A stretch of DNA of 64,000 nt from NCBI GenBank assembly GCA_029237695.1, contig CM055271.1, positions 36,328,462-36,392,461 of the forward strand. The letters run 5' to 3'. This document shows, piece after piece, positions 33,190 through 44,600 of the stretch. The notes under the pieces are model-generated. The model was not told where the DNA came from. It ran no database searches and saw only the letters and a list, made by a program, of their open reading frames with translations. The first letter of the stretch is position 1, and each line of letters opens with the position of its first letter. Origin of the DNA: Conchocele bisecta (Eukaryota > Mollusca > Bivalvia > Lucinida > Thyasiridae). The position numbers were made by a program, and so were the translations under genes.

Positions 33190-36100
33190 CAATGACTCTG
33201 TGTGGATCCCATCGGCGAGGACCCGCCTCTTATCGTAGTAGGCGGAGAGTCCGAGCTTCCACTGCGAGTACGTGCGCATCGCCCTTTTCACAGTCTGAAC
33301 CCTCGGTTCTCAGCCCGATCGAGACCTACCTCGAGGGCCGCCACGTAGCGTCCCCAAGTCAGATCGTTGGTCCGCTTCGACTTCCCTTCGCGGAGTGCTT
33401 GGCTGTTTCCCCTCCGACGTAGTAGCACTTGCTGCACGGGGCGATGGCGCGATCGCTTCGAAACTCTAGCTTGAACAGGGCCGGAGTCCGATTGCTCCAC
33501 TGGTCACAAGCTAATCAATCGTCATGCTAGTTCCAAAACGCCTCGAGTCGATCGGGTCTAACCACGTTCTCCAGCTCCTTCGCCGACAGCGCGAAGTACA
33601 TGTTGTCCGTATCCATCTGAATGAGTTCAAGTCTTTGCGATCGACGAAACTATCCAAGAAGTCGTAGTAGAACTCTAACATACGAAGCTTGGCAAGTTGA
33701 TACACGGCGATTCCACACTGAAACTGTATATTAATAACTACTCGTGGTTTTCGACTCGAGATTTCGTACGCGCTTCCTATCTATTCGGGATCGTGAAACC
33801 AAGCCGATCGCAGAACTTTGTTGACAGTCTTCTCGTCTTTCGTGTAAGTGGTGTTGAGATGTATCTCGGCAGACTCTATTATTTTTCCACAACACGCGTT
33901 TGCAACAAGTTTGAATATTTCGGCCAACACCGCTTTAGGCTTGTCAACATCGCCAGTCCGTCGAGCAGCCGTGACCTCTTCAACGAACCATTGAAACGGT
34001 TTACCGGCTTTGTAATCGATAACTCGATGAACAGCCGTGATCACTAATCCGTGACGTAGATACCATTTCAGTAAAGGCGCGTATATGAGAATCTTCTTTG
34101 CCGACAGCGCACCGACCAACTTCTGCTGGCCTTACGTGCGAGTTCTGCCTGTGTTGGCAAGGTAGTCCAGCATGTAATCCGGGACGGCCCCGCGTGGCAC
34201 TTCTTTCTTTACAAATAAAGGAGCCATTTCTTCGAAAATGGGCCATACAGTTTGTGGCACCTCGATATCCACTTCGGAAAATCCGAACAATTCTCCACGC
34301 CTGACTTGTCGTTCAAACTCTTTGATAACCTCTTGACTCTCTGGTTCCTCGTTACGCCATATCTTATCGTAGCCAAGAACCGACTCACAGAGCTTTTCCC
34401 CTGTTCTGATATTCGATCGACCAGCCTCGGCATATCTAGCAAATACTATGGAAGGTCCATCAACTAGCGCATCTCGCATCATCTCGTAAGTCTCCTTCTT
34501 TGGTGCGTATAAAACGTTTTCAAGAGTCCCTCTTAACATATATTGGAGGGCCACACCGGGCAGTGATACGGCGTCCTATAGGATGTCTACACCTCTACCT
34601 TTGTAAAACTCATTGTCATCCATGTCCGAGCCTCGAGGAACTGTCCCACATCAAGATCGTTATAACACCTCAACCAGTCTTAAAACTTTGTCATCTTTTT
34701 GTCTTTGAATATTTGCTTACATTCTTTCCACTCTGATATCGTGAGTTGGTAACCATCTTTGAGATTAGATGTGTAATCTGGTAATCCTGGATAGTCTAGC
34801 TTGTCAGCGTTGTCGAACCACTCGCATGGGAAATGAGACTTACTCATCTTACAGTCGTAGGCTTTGGCCCATTTCTCGTAGCTGGTTCCCGGTCCAAGAC
34901 ATTGTATGACATCTAGAAATCTGAATTCTGTCGTGAACAAGAACATCGTTGTGCTCTGTCGCTTTCCGCTCATTACCTTAGTGTCCGTCTCTGCTAGCTA
35001 CTCGACAAAGTACTTTTTGATGATGTTCAGATCGTATCGGCTACAGTTGAAACCAACCAACGTTGGTCCGTCCACCCGTTGATGATCTTCTGCTGACGAT
35101 CCGGTAACATTTCCAAATCATCGGGCGAATACTCGGCTCGAACTATTTTTCTTATGACAGATGCCCTCCTCTTGAGCTCCGCCAAAAACTTCTCAACCAA
35201 CACCTCTGGATCTTGTTCACAGATGTGAGATATTTCTTCACAGGTAGTGTCCAAATATGCCTCAAAGTCGTACACGATCTGATGAGGGTAGAGTGTCACT
35301 ACTTTCGTCTTTTCATTCGGTTTAAAATTTGAAACAATCTGCTTCCACTCGCACTCCCACATAATTTCCAACTCTTAGCCAGCATCTCTGATCTTTGAGT
35401 TTTGACTCTTGGTCTTTGCGCAGATCACGGAAGCATCATTTCTCTTGCAGTTCCCCGGGCAACCGAGCCAGTGACAGCCGTGAAACTGGTAGACCGTCTC
35501 GGACTCGTGACAGTAGCCGTCGACTGGATTTTGTGCTATCCACCTTTCACCTCCGTGTCCACAGTTGGCGTGATGAATATGCTCACCTCGCTTGTTAGCC
35601 ACGAACTCGAGCCAGCGTATAGACATCTCGCTAGTTGACCCACGAGGGTAGAAGGCCTTCTCGTACGCCGATTTTGGTTTCAATATCTTTTTACCAGGAA
35701 ATATCACGTTGGTGATCCCCCTTTAACAGGTGTTTGCGTGTCTGTGGAGATGACACGACTTTGTAAAACGCTGTTGACACACTCCACACGCGTACTCGTT
35801 TGTCAGTTTGGCTAGGTTAGTGATCAGGAACGCGTGACCCTCATAGATTCCTATGGTCATGGTCTTAGTACCAATATCGTAGTGTGCTGGGACGTTTCTG
35901 AGACTCCAGACTCCATCCTCTGTCGGTTCATCCGAAGCTTGAATTTCTCTTCGACTTTGTCGAGCGAATCGATTGACACACCTCCATCCCCTGGCCCGGA
36001 ATCGTGTCCGAAAATCGAGCAGACAGTGTTCGTGCCTCTGCACAACATCGATCGGCTCTTTTACCTAGATGGATAGCTATGCACCGAAACAGACACAAAT

Positions 36101-36787
36101 TGTAGTTATACGTGTCGATCGAGTACATGACCTTCTTCTGTATCAAACAGTCGGGGAGTTTTCCAGCACCAACGATAATTTGTTGACGGTCTATTATCAT
36201 CTTGACCTCAACTGCTGCCCAACGGACAAAGACCCATTTTGTGCTGGGACGTTCCACTTGATCACCCCCCTATTCTGGCTGCCTCCTGGGCTATAACCCA
36301 CTCTCGTGTTTTATCCAAATCATTGAGCCAATGGCTTCAATGCATCACTTTGTAAAAGACCATCGTCTTCTCAGTCTCAATGTGTCGTATCACGTAGGAG
36401 TACGTGTACCTCAGATAGAAGGCTGTTAGTGCATTCGGCACAGCATCGTTCATTATCCGGTATGTGATTGGGCCTTGCACGTCGGTGTGAAATGTCCAGA
36501 TGATCGTCCTCCCTCTTCTCACCCTCAGACGGTCCAACAAGCTCGTTAACGAGCGCCGCCACTTCTTCATCTTGCAGATTGTCATTGACTGTCTGCGCGT
36601 AATTTGTGGTACCCAAACTGGTCGCACCGCTCGTCATAGATTTCAAAATCATCTCGGTGTCTCCCTCTCTGTTAGTCATAGTGGTACTGGTATGCCTAGT
36701 AGTACTGTTATCTCTAACAAGAATTATCGGATGCCATGTCATATCTATCAAAATCCTCTTAGTCTCTCGATTCACTTTGCTAGTCAT
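33190..36787 (-). pseudogene. Polinton DNA polymerase B (protein-primed type), multiply frameshifted
   Basis: Replicates the element DNA. About 1,200 codons are spread over at least eight frame segments. N-terminal to C-terminal (falling coordinates): an acidic lead (36.5-36.8 kb); ERPSTKWVFVRWAAVEVK (36.2 kb); a C2HC finger-like YACGVCQQRFTKSCHLHRHA (35.75 kb); VYQFHGCHWLGCPGNCKR (35.45 kb); exonuclease motif I YDFEAYLD (35.25 kb); the exonuclease II-like FNCSRYDLN (35.05 kb); SYEKWAKAYDCKMSKSHFP (34.85 kb); the palm region (34.55-33.8 kb); motif C as MDTDN (33.6 kb); and the end GLSAYYDKRRVLADGIH (33.2 kb). Motif B reads KLVANACCGK, where relatives have an aromatic residue before the Gly. 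The palm motif A that should follow GYD is not seen (text reads GYDKIWRNEE), suggesting a deletion. It converges with the integrase. Inactive. Confidence 0.85.
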
Positions 36788-36860
36788 TGTGATACGGGTA
36801 TGTATAATAGTACTGTTATCTCTAGCATGAAATTATTTACCCAGTCTCATCGGTATGTCT
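36650..36860. repeat. Two-copy ~117 bp direct repeat at the polymerase 5' side
   Basis: 'agtactgttatctcta' with matching flanks occurs at about 36701 and 36810, preceded in each case by 'ttagtcat.gtg.tac.ggtat' text. It overlaps the putative N-terminal coding part of the polymerase, so the true start may lie below 36650. Confidence 0.5.
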
Positions 36861-37200
36861 AGTGGTACTCATTTCCCTAACACGAAATTATTTCGATGAC
36901 CAATAGAGTGATTCGGTAAATCAGTTGAAACCCGGCCAAGATTTTGAGATACCACTTTGGTTGTCGAAAACGTGGATGCCCTAACTTTTTTTGCTACTGG
37001 CAGACTGGTGTAACGTCTTTTTTTTTATTTCAGCTACTAATCTGTCATACATGAGATGTCGTCACAAGTGACATATGACGAACATAGTAAAATCACACAT
37101 AAGCCTTAATTTACCCAACTGGGGAAATTAACGGGGTGGGGGGGGGGGGGGGGTGGTGGTGGGATAATTCTGACCCCCATAATTATACTACTGACACTGA
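36861..37200. other. Spacer with poly-G tract
   Basis: No gene seen. A run of 16 G lies at 37138-37153, followed by 'tggtggtggg'. The missing right terminus of the Polinton should lie near here, but no repeat partner was found. Confidence 0.4.
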
Positions 37201-37202
37201 TA

Positions 37203-37335
37203 TTTATTATTGTCCGCCCTTTTTGGGATACGTGTATATTTTACTAAAATGCCCTACACATATGCCACAAATATGCCCTCAAACGTAGACGACGAGTGTG
37301 AACATCCGCTTACCTCATCAAACATTATATGAGCC
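37203..37335 (+). repeat. Inverted arm, left (pairs with 40355-40490)
   Basis: 'tgggatacgtgtatat', 'actaaaatgcccta', 'atgccacaaatatgccctca' and 'aacgtagac' match the reverse complement of 40355-40490 with moderate divergence. It may be a terminal inverted repeat of a 3.3 kb insertion. Confidence 0.6.
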
Positions 37336-38765
37336 GCGTCGTGCGAAAATGTGCCTTATGGCGAAAATGATGTTATCGAGTAAATGAGGTCAGAAACGTT
37401 GCTTCCATTTTCGCTTTTGCCATAGCTGACGTCGTTGTTGACGATATAAGTGTATTATCGTGTGCTAGTCGGTGTACCATTAGCGAAACAAACCAATTGT
37501 ATGTAGACCATTGACTATTTTAATTACCATTTTATGCCACATTTAAATGTACGTTCTCGGGGTTGTTATGAAAAAAATGATCAGAAACGAGTAATGCTGA
37601 GTAGCATGTGAGCTGGTGGTGTCGCCAGCCCAGTTCGCGTATGGACCCGATAAATGTTTTCCTTTTTGTGTTAGTAAATCGTTTACCGAAATTTTACATA
37701 CATGTATGTACATATGTAGATATGTGATATAATATGGATAAAATACTATTTAATGCTAGTGTGAAAGTTCAAAATCGTACATGTAGTCGTAAACGTTACA
37801 GTACACGTTACATATCGTCTCCCTTGATTTATACGCGTATCTCTTTCTGATTTAATTTCATTTATGTGTATCAGATTGCATTTAGTGCATACAATTTCGT
37901 ATTTGGTAAACTCTTGCATGCATCAGTAACGAAGGAATTGTATTACACACAATGTGATAACCACCGTGACTCATAAAAACTGTGAACACATGTGAGAGTA
38001 ATGGTGCCCGCCCACCCAATCTCTAAACATTTTGAGGAACCATTTTCTATCGGTTCAAACACGGCTTATACTAATTAGGTTCAGTTCTCTATTGCTTCAC
38101 ATGTTCGCTTCTACGTGGTACATGTATGTTATAGGCTACATGTATCATACATGGCGTAAAACGAAATACGACTACTTTGTCCTGAGGTAATTAATGTGAT
38201 GTCAGAAAAAAGTTGCGACGTCGTCACAATAAAGAGCAACGTGACGTTCAAATCGCATTCAGTGTATGTGATAAAAGTTGACTAAATCAGCCAATTTACA
38301 TCGGAATTGCATAACACAAATATCCGTATGTTCAGAAATGAGCTCTGCATCGGAAAACGTAAAAGTAAAAATGTCAAAATTTGGCCATAAGGTACCTTTT
38401 CCCACGAAGCGGCTCATATAATATATCCGGATGCATATGTGTAGACCCTGATCCATGTCACATCCTGCTATTTTTGTACATGGTTGTGTATATAGTGAAT
38501 CAGGAAATACAACGTTTTTCCATTTACTTAGTCCGGAAATATATATGCAGGAAAATGAGGGTATTAGTAGGTCTGAATATAATAATGATTGTTCTCCATT
38601 TAGTCCACGAATTTAACTATGATTTATGCATGTACATAGTTATGTCAGTTTATTCGGATATATACTATTCGCCATTTGGAAAGTGGATCTCTGTGATTGA
38701 TACATGTACATATTATAATTATATATGACCAGGATGTACACTTTCCATTAGTCGGTCTGTACATC
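37336..38765. other. Spacer, nothing recognised
   Basis: AT-rich DNA. An open frame at 38381-38728 has no recognisable features. Confidence 0.45.
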
Positions 38766-38767
38766 TA

Positions 38768-39365
38768 AACAAGAGTGCCGTAAGTCACAAAATACGCCCG
38801 TCGATTAAGGGCCAGACAGCGAAGATGCAGAAATGTGAAGCTGTCACCACCAAGGCAAGAAACATTAATGAGAATTTGAAACTATATAGCATTATTTCTT
38901 CATGTCGTTGTGATAAACATGTATACTAATTTAGGCAGAGATAGAAAAGTATAGTGTAAAGTAGAAATGATATAGAATTGTATAGAAAAATGTCGAAAAA
39001 ATGGCTAAGTTAAAAAGGTGATATCTTTGTTAAAAAATGTTTTTTCGGCATAAAAACAACAAGGTGCACATCTTCAATATGTGTAGAAAACGTGAGTATA
39101 GTTTCAGATCGATCGATTGAACGGTTTCGGAGGAGCTGTGTACACAAACTATGTACCCTATATAGAATTGTAAAGACAAATGTAGAACAAATGGGTAAGT
39201 TAAAAACGTGATAGTTTTGTTAAAAACTATATTTTTCGGCATAAAATCACCAAGGTGCACATCTACAATATATGTAGAAGACGTGTGTATAGTTCAGATC
39301 GATCGACTGAACGGTTTCGGAGGAGTTGTGTACACGAACTATGCCATCCGCCCGCCCCGCGGTAA
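38768..39365 (+). repeat. Dispersed repeat with ~187 bp tandem duplication
   Basis: Begins 'aagagtgccgtaagtcacaa' and 'tacgcccgtcg'. It contains two copies (about 38970-39155 and 39157-39345) of a unit with 'tttttcggcataaaa', 'aaggtgcacatct', and 'gatcgatcga.tgaacggttt' followed by 'cggaggag.tgtgtacac'. This layout fits a dispersed bivalve repeat. No coding. Confidence 0.65.
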
Positions 39366-39419
39366 AACATAATAAGTACCGTTTTTTAAAAACGGTCGTA
39401 TACAACTAGACGTGATCAG

Positions 39420-39607
39420 TGTACCTTCTGTACAAATATCACACTGACTGCTGTAGCCTGATAACAACGATCTGTATGGCTTGTTAGAGGCAAGACAAGT
39501 GTTTCATTGATGGAATGGCGACCAGTGCAGCATCTGATCAGATCTGATCTGGATCTCCACTGTTCGCAAAACCCATAAGCCCAATTTTCTACAGTCACAG
39601 CCACATA
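39420..39607 (+). repeat. Dispersed repeat, second copy of the 20105-20340 type
   Basis: Shares 'gtagcctgataac', 'gatctgatctggatct', 'gttcgcaaaacccataagc' and 'agtcacagccacata' with the other copy. Confidence 0.65.
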
Positions 39608-40041
39608 ATGCCATGCTCAGCGTACAAAAGGTCGTTTTTGTAATGTGCCGATCTTTCCTTTCACTTATCACAACACACAATTACTCGTAAAAACAACAAT
39701 TATAATTGAGATAACGGATTAGAGTGACGCGAGAAAATTTACATCTTTCAATCTGCCAAAGGTTGGCCATAGCTCACACTGTATGTGAGCCATACATCAT
39801 TAATGACACACGTTGCGTTATCGATCGTTAAATATGGGTGCAACCGCAGACAAGATATACAGTGTGTGCCATTTGGTATATGAATATCCGCGCAATCTGG
39901 TCAGAGCCTACACGCCGGTCGTTATGGTACTGTAGTCAGGTACTTAAATTATCACCTGTACATACATGAATACAGTAACAACGTTAACATGTAGCATACA
40001 TGTATACATCTCCAAAGGAGCGGGAGGGGAGATTGGCCAGG

Positions 40042-40345
40042 TTCCCGTCAACACAGTACGTATGTGCCGTGAAACACGGTGCCGTGAAACATTTTTGATA
40101 TCCTGTCAATACGACCTAAGCACTGCGTATGAATGTGTAGGGTGGCTGGGGTTATTTGTTTGCATTTTAAAGCCATTCGTAGGTGTTGACGGGATAAATA
40201 GAATAGTAGACTTGTGCCGTGAATGGGAAAAATATCTGGCGCGGCACGGAAACGGGATGTGCTCGTCAGAGCCTCGCCCACCCCGTTTCCTAAGCTTTGC
40301 CAGATACTTTTTCCCCATTCACGGCACTAACCTACTATTCTCTAT
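40042..40345 (+). mobile_element. Twin-palindrome MITE, copy 2
   Basis: Same order as copy 1 at 23637-23925: palindrome 'cccgtcaacac' to 'gtgttgacggg', then palindrome 'gaatagtag' to 'ctactattc'. The second hairpin keeps 'gtgccgtgaatggg' and its complement intact. Confidence 0.9.
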
Positions 40346-40354
40346 ATCAGTGAT

Positions 40355-40490
40355 ATGTAACGTCTGATGATGTAAGTCGATGCACGCACTGTTAGTTTAC
40401 GTTTGAGGGTGTATTTGTGGCATATTTGTGGGGCATTTTAGTATAATATACGTATATATTACAAGTATCCCAAACAAATGGCGCAAAATA
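40355..40490 (-). repeat. Inverted arm, right (pairs with 37203-37335)
   Basis: Contains 'tttgtggcatatttgtgggg', 'cattttagtataata' and 'aagtatcccaaa'. It is the complement of the left arm in the same order. Confidence 0.6.
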
Positions 40491-40592
40491 ATATAGATAA
40501 GGTCTACACTGATATGTGAAATAGGCTATACAAAATATGATAACATAATGAAATGCATACACTGAAATGTTTGATGGTGTATTTGTGTCACT

Positions 40593-40862
40593 TTTATTAG
40601 TGGGGCGGATATGTGAAATCGGTGTGCACTTCTGGTTAGAAGCATGAAACTTTGCACTAGGGGGGTTTTGGGTATGCTGATTCCAAAAATTGCGGGAACC
40701 ACGATGTCACTCCAGCGGTTCTCGCTAAAAATTACAAAATTCAAAATGGCCGCCGAAAAACACATGTTTGCCCATTAAACGGCTCTAAGTAACCTGATTG
40801 CCTTGATACTGATGTCTATACCTATGTTTTTTAGGTCAAGCAATCCAATAAAATACATGTGA
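40593..40862 (+). repeat. Left inverted arm of the candidate element
   Basis: Pairs with 49095-49372. Shared text includes 'gtgcacttctggttagaagc', 'gggtatgctgattccaaaaa', 'ttgcgggaaccacgatg', 'caaaatggccgcc' and 'gatgtctatacctatgtttt'. Identity is high (roughly 85 percent by eye). Confidence 0.85.
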
Positions 40863-41084
40863 AGACTCTACATCAAGAAGATTTTTTTTTAAACGGTCAT
40901 AGCACAATTTCCAACAACTGTCAACATCAAAGTGAGTACACAGATTGCCATCTTTGCACCAATACAATTTTTATGAGTTTAAGTGATCCAATTGTGTGGC
41001 ATTCATGCTTTTAAAGGGACACATATGCTTAACTCTACTATTCAGCCATCGAATGATCAGGTACACGCAGTTCCTTTGAATATG

Positions 41085-41478
41085 TTGGGAGGTAGGAGGT
41101 AGTAGCGAAGGGTAATCTAACGACGTTCATCCTTACCGGAATGCCGACTTAAATGGTTTGGTCCTCATGTACCGTTTTGGCCCCCTGGTCCTTGAGAGCT
41201 AAATCCTGTTATGCCCCATTAGGAAAGTAATAGGATTAAAAGCTAATCGTATTGCTTTTGCGGTGAGCTAATTGATTCTGGTGTGGCATGGACCTGACAC
41301 CAGATCAGGATATTGTAATTTCAGGGCTGAATATATAGTTTATGTAAATATTGAGCTACGATTTCGGGAATTTCCCTAATTTTTTACAGGTTGAATACAG
41401 GATAGTCCATCCTGTTGACCCGGCCTTACATTATACTGGCTGTTGATAGGCCGTTAAACACCAATAATCAATTAATCA
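41085..41478 (-). repeat. ~400 bp dispersed repeat, copy 3 (full length)
   Basis: Inverted relative to 17201-17590, with all landmarks: 'ggctgttgataggccgttaa', 'ttcagggctgaatatatag', 'gtggcatggacctgacacca' and 'catccttaccggaatgcc'. Confidence 0.8.
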
Positions 41479-41624
41479 ATCATTTGAATAAGTATTTCTC
41501 AATAATGCAGGAACTATATGCTAATAGTGCAGCATATGTGTCCATTTAAAATATTGTTGAATTACTCTTAACATACCAGTCACTATGTCACTGTAGTGTT
41601 GTTAACATGGCCAAGATTTACTTC

Positions 41625-44600
41625 TTACTCCCTGTTACACTGTCCCGAGCAGAAGCACAATTGTGTACAGGGCAGATTTGCTTTGACACAAGTGCATCTT
41701 CTAGTGCATTCCTTTTTGCATCCACATTTCAACAATTCTTGACAACCTTTGGCTGCCTCTGGCAGAGTAGACCAGCATGGAGTCCATGGGGAATCATCTT
41801 TCACTCTCTCCCAGCCCCATATATCTGGTGATGGAACCTCGGGCTTTCCTACAAGTGACTGTCCCCAGATATGCCCTGCCTGATAAACAGCCCTTTTCAC
41901 ATGCTGTTCTAGTGCATGTAATGTTGGAGGAATGTTTTCCATCTTACGGTTGTTGGTGAACAACTGCTTCCTGGCTTCATTCACATGGCAAAGTGCAGAT
42001 GTTCGCTGATACAAGAGGACAACATATCTTTCTATTTGTTCCATATCGTCTTGGGATATCTCAGCTGGAGCACGAGATAAACTAACAAACGTAGGTGTAA
42101 GCTGAGGCATGCTTTGCCACACTGCCCAAGCTGTTTTCTTTCCAATTCCAAAGAAGGCAGAAACAGTATCACATCCTGATATTGCATGCATGAACAGAAG
42201 ACCCCAAGATGCATCATCACCTAATGCAGCTGAAATCTGGTGACATGGGATATACCGTACTTTGGACCCATGACCAAATGCCACCCATATTTCACACTCC
42301 TTTAATACACTTGCCATGGCAATTGCAATAACCACCACATCGGTATCCGTAGCATGTATCATCAGCTTGGTGAATCCGTGATTGAATGAATTGGAAGCAT
42401 GGAACAGGAGCCGTGTGTCCGCTTCCTCATGAGTGCAGGACAAGTCCGAGAGATTGGATATGGTTGGTGAAACAACTTCTTCACCATGTGTTGAGATGAT
42501 TAGCTTCCGTTCGGGGGTTGAAACTCTTGTATTGCACTGGCTAGAAGTTTGAACAGACTCTCTTTGTTCGAATCGCAACGCAGGAAATTCTTCCAGTTGA
42601 CAGGCACGTTTGTGTTGTTGGCAACTCTGAGAATGTTTCCAGATCCTCGGTTCTGTCGTGTCTGTGCCTTCAGGCTGTCCTCCTTGTATACATCCCAGAC
42701 CACATCCAAACGAACAACATCCTGGAGCATGCGTTCCAAATATGGCAGGAACACCATCTGTGAGTAGTCATTGAAAGTTTTTACACAAGCCTTTGACTTC
42801 TTTGGATCGAGTATGTGCACAAGGGCAGCGCCATCAACAATCTTTACATCAACTTTTGGAACAGATTCTGCTTGAGGTACCAATGATTCCAAACATTCCA
42901 TCAAGTCTGATTTGCTTGATTTGTGCATGCTGCGATTCGCTGCCAATGATGGAGGCCATGCATGATTTTCATGCCTGAAGAAAGCATCCATATCACTGTC
43001 TCTAGCCTGGCAGGATATATACATCCTTGAGAAGAGATGTACATCGTTGTGTAGGTTGGAGATTTTAGAAGAGGATTTCACAGATTTCTTTCCTGAACTG
43101 GAATTCAAAAAGGGTAGATTGTTCTTATGAATGGTGTCATTGAATGCAGTGATATTGGCATTCAAATGCTCCACAACAAATTTCTGGTATTGTGTTTTGC
43201 AGATTTCCTCTGCCGACCGGACTGCATTCACCACACTAGCAGGCATTATCACTTTAGTGTCAAGCGCGTAGAGGTCAGAACTTGTATCAGCAAAGGGGTT
43301 TCCAATTTCCTCCATCACATCAGTGACACTCTTTACTCGAGATAGGAACTTCTTTTGCACACTAGGTATCTGTTCATGGTGGCGATCTATGTCCCTTTTC
43401 ATGGAATGTTTTTCATCAAACTCCGTCAATAGTCTAGCTGTTTCTGGGCCTGCCACCATCCACCGTGTCAGGGCGGCTTCATTTTCTGTGACACCTATGG
43501 CACCCCCATCTCCTTTCACCATTGCATTGAGCTGTTCGTGGATTTGGTCATGGGCTAGTGCTGAGAACTTGTGAGTTGTTTTCTGCGTAACAAAGTTGCC
43601 GTTGAGGAATTCTGCATGAGTTGTAGGGCTGTTCACTTCTAGGGCAAGTAGATCTCTTACATGAACCGTCATCCAGCGAGCATAATGGTAGTGGTCAAGA
43701 GCGAACATCCATGGAATAATCCTCCCAAGTGATTCTACATATGGAAGAAAACTCTGTTGACGTTGCGATCTAAGAAACTGTAGGAATAGGATTTCTAACT
43801 GCCAAACTCTGAACCAGTAATCAAACTGAGGATGCTCAGACGCCATCTCATTGCACCATTCATCAAATCGTCGCTGTTCATCCTCTGGTGTGATCTTTTG
43901 GTACTCATCATATGACCTGTGTAGCAGAACAAACAGAGCAGCTGCTGTTATCTGATGGGCCCATTGACCTCTGGATGTGTGTGAACCTTTCTGTAGACCG
44001 TCGGCACGCCCCTCTGATGTAACAGCGGCTGAAGTAATCACATAGGTCCAACCACTTCCATCAAGCCAATCACCCATGACTTTCAACATGGCCATTTCTA
44101 TATGAAGACCCCCCATCAGTATGAAATATTGTTTTTCTCCATATACCTCCGGCCATTTCCACTGAATTATTTTTGCGATTGCATATAATGGCTGATCAAC
44201 TGTGAGAACGGGTATCTGTTCTGGATTGCAACGAACTGTGATTTGTTTGATGATATGCATTCCATGCTTTACCATAGCGGCTGAGTGTGCACCATCTCGA
44301 AACAATGGCAGTAGAGCAATGATTGCAGGAGGCTTGGGTACGTACAACTGTAAGCTGGCAAAAATAGGCTGACCATGATATGTTCATGTTGACTAGATAG
44401 GTTTGGCTTTCATCAGCCAAAGCTGTCCTCATGTTTTCAAACCAAGGCATTTGCGTTTGATCTTCATTCACGGCAGCAGGTATCAAACTCGCTTGATCAT
44501 CAGTTACAGTTGGAATGACATTGCCTGGGAGTGATATCGGTGGGACATTAAGTATATGTCATTGGTAATGACTTGATTGATTTCGACTTGGGCTGTTGTG

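Larger units (their letters stand above)
28031..36800. mobile_element. Polinton/Maverick element, decayed
   Basis: Large self-synthesising DNA transposon, related to double-jelly-roll viruses. It is recognised from the co-occurrence of major capsid protein, FtsK/A32-type packaging ATPase, retroviral-type integrase C-terminus and protein-primed family B DNA polymerase, plus several small proteins that accompany them. Order: minus-strand small genes (28.0-29.2 kb), plus-strand capsid to integrase (29.3-33.2 kb), convergent minus-strand polymerase (33.2-36.8 kb). The block is visibly richer in G+C than the flanks. No terminal inverted repeats could be matched, and no maturation protease was found. 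The left edge is interrupted by the piggyBac copy. All larger genes carry frameshifts or stops, so this copy cannot move by itself. Confidence 0.85.

Noticed and set aside
38381..38728. 115-residue plus-strand frame with hydrophobic stretches
   Set aside because: AT-driven hydrophobic codons, no recognisable motif, no similar frame nearby.
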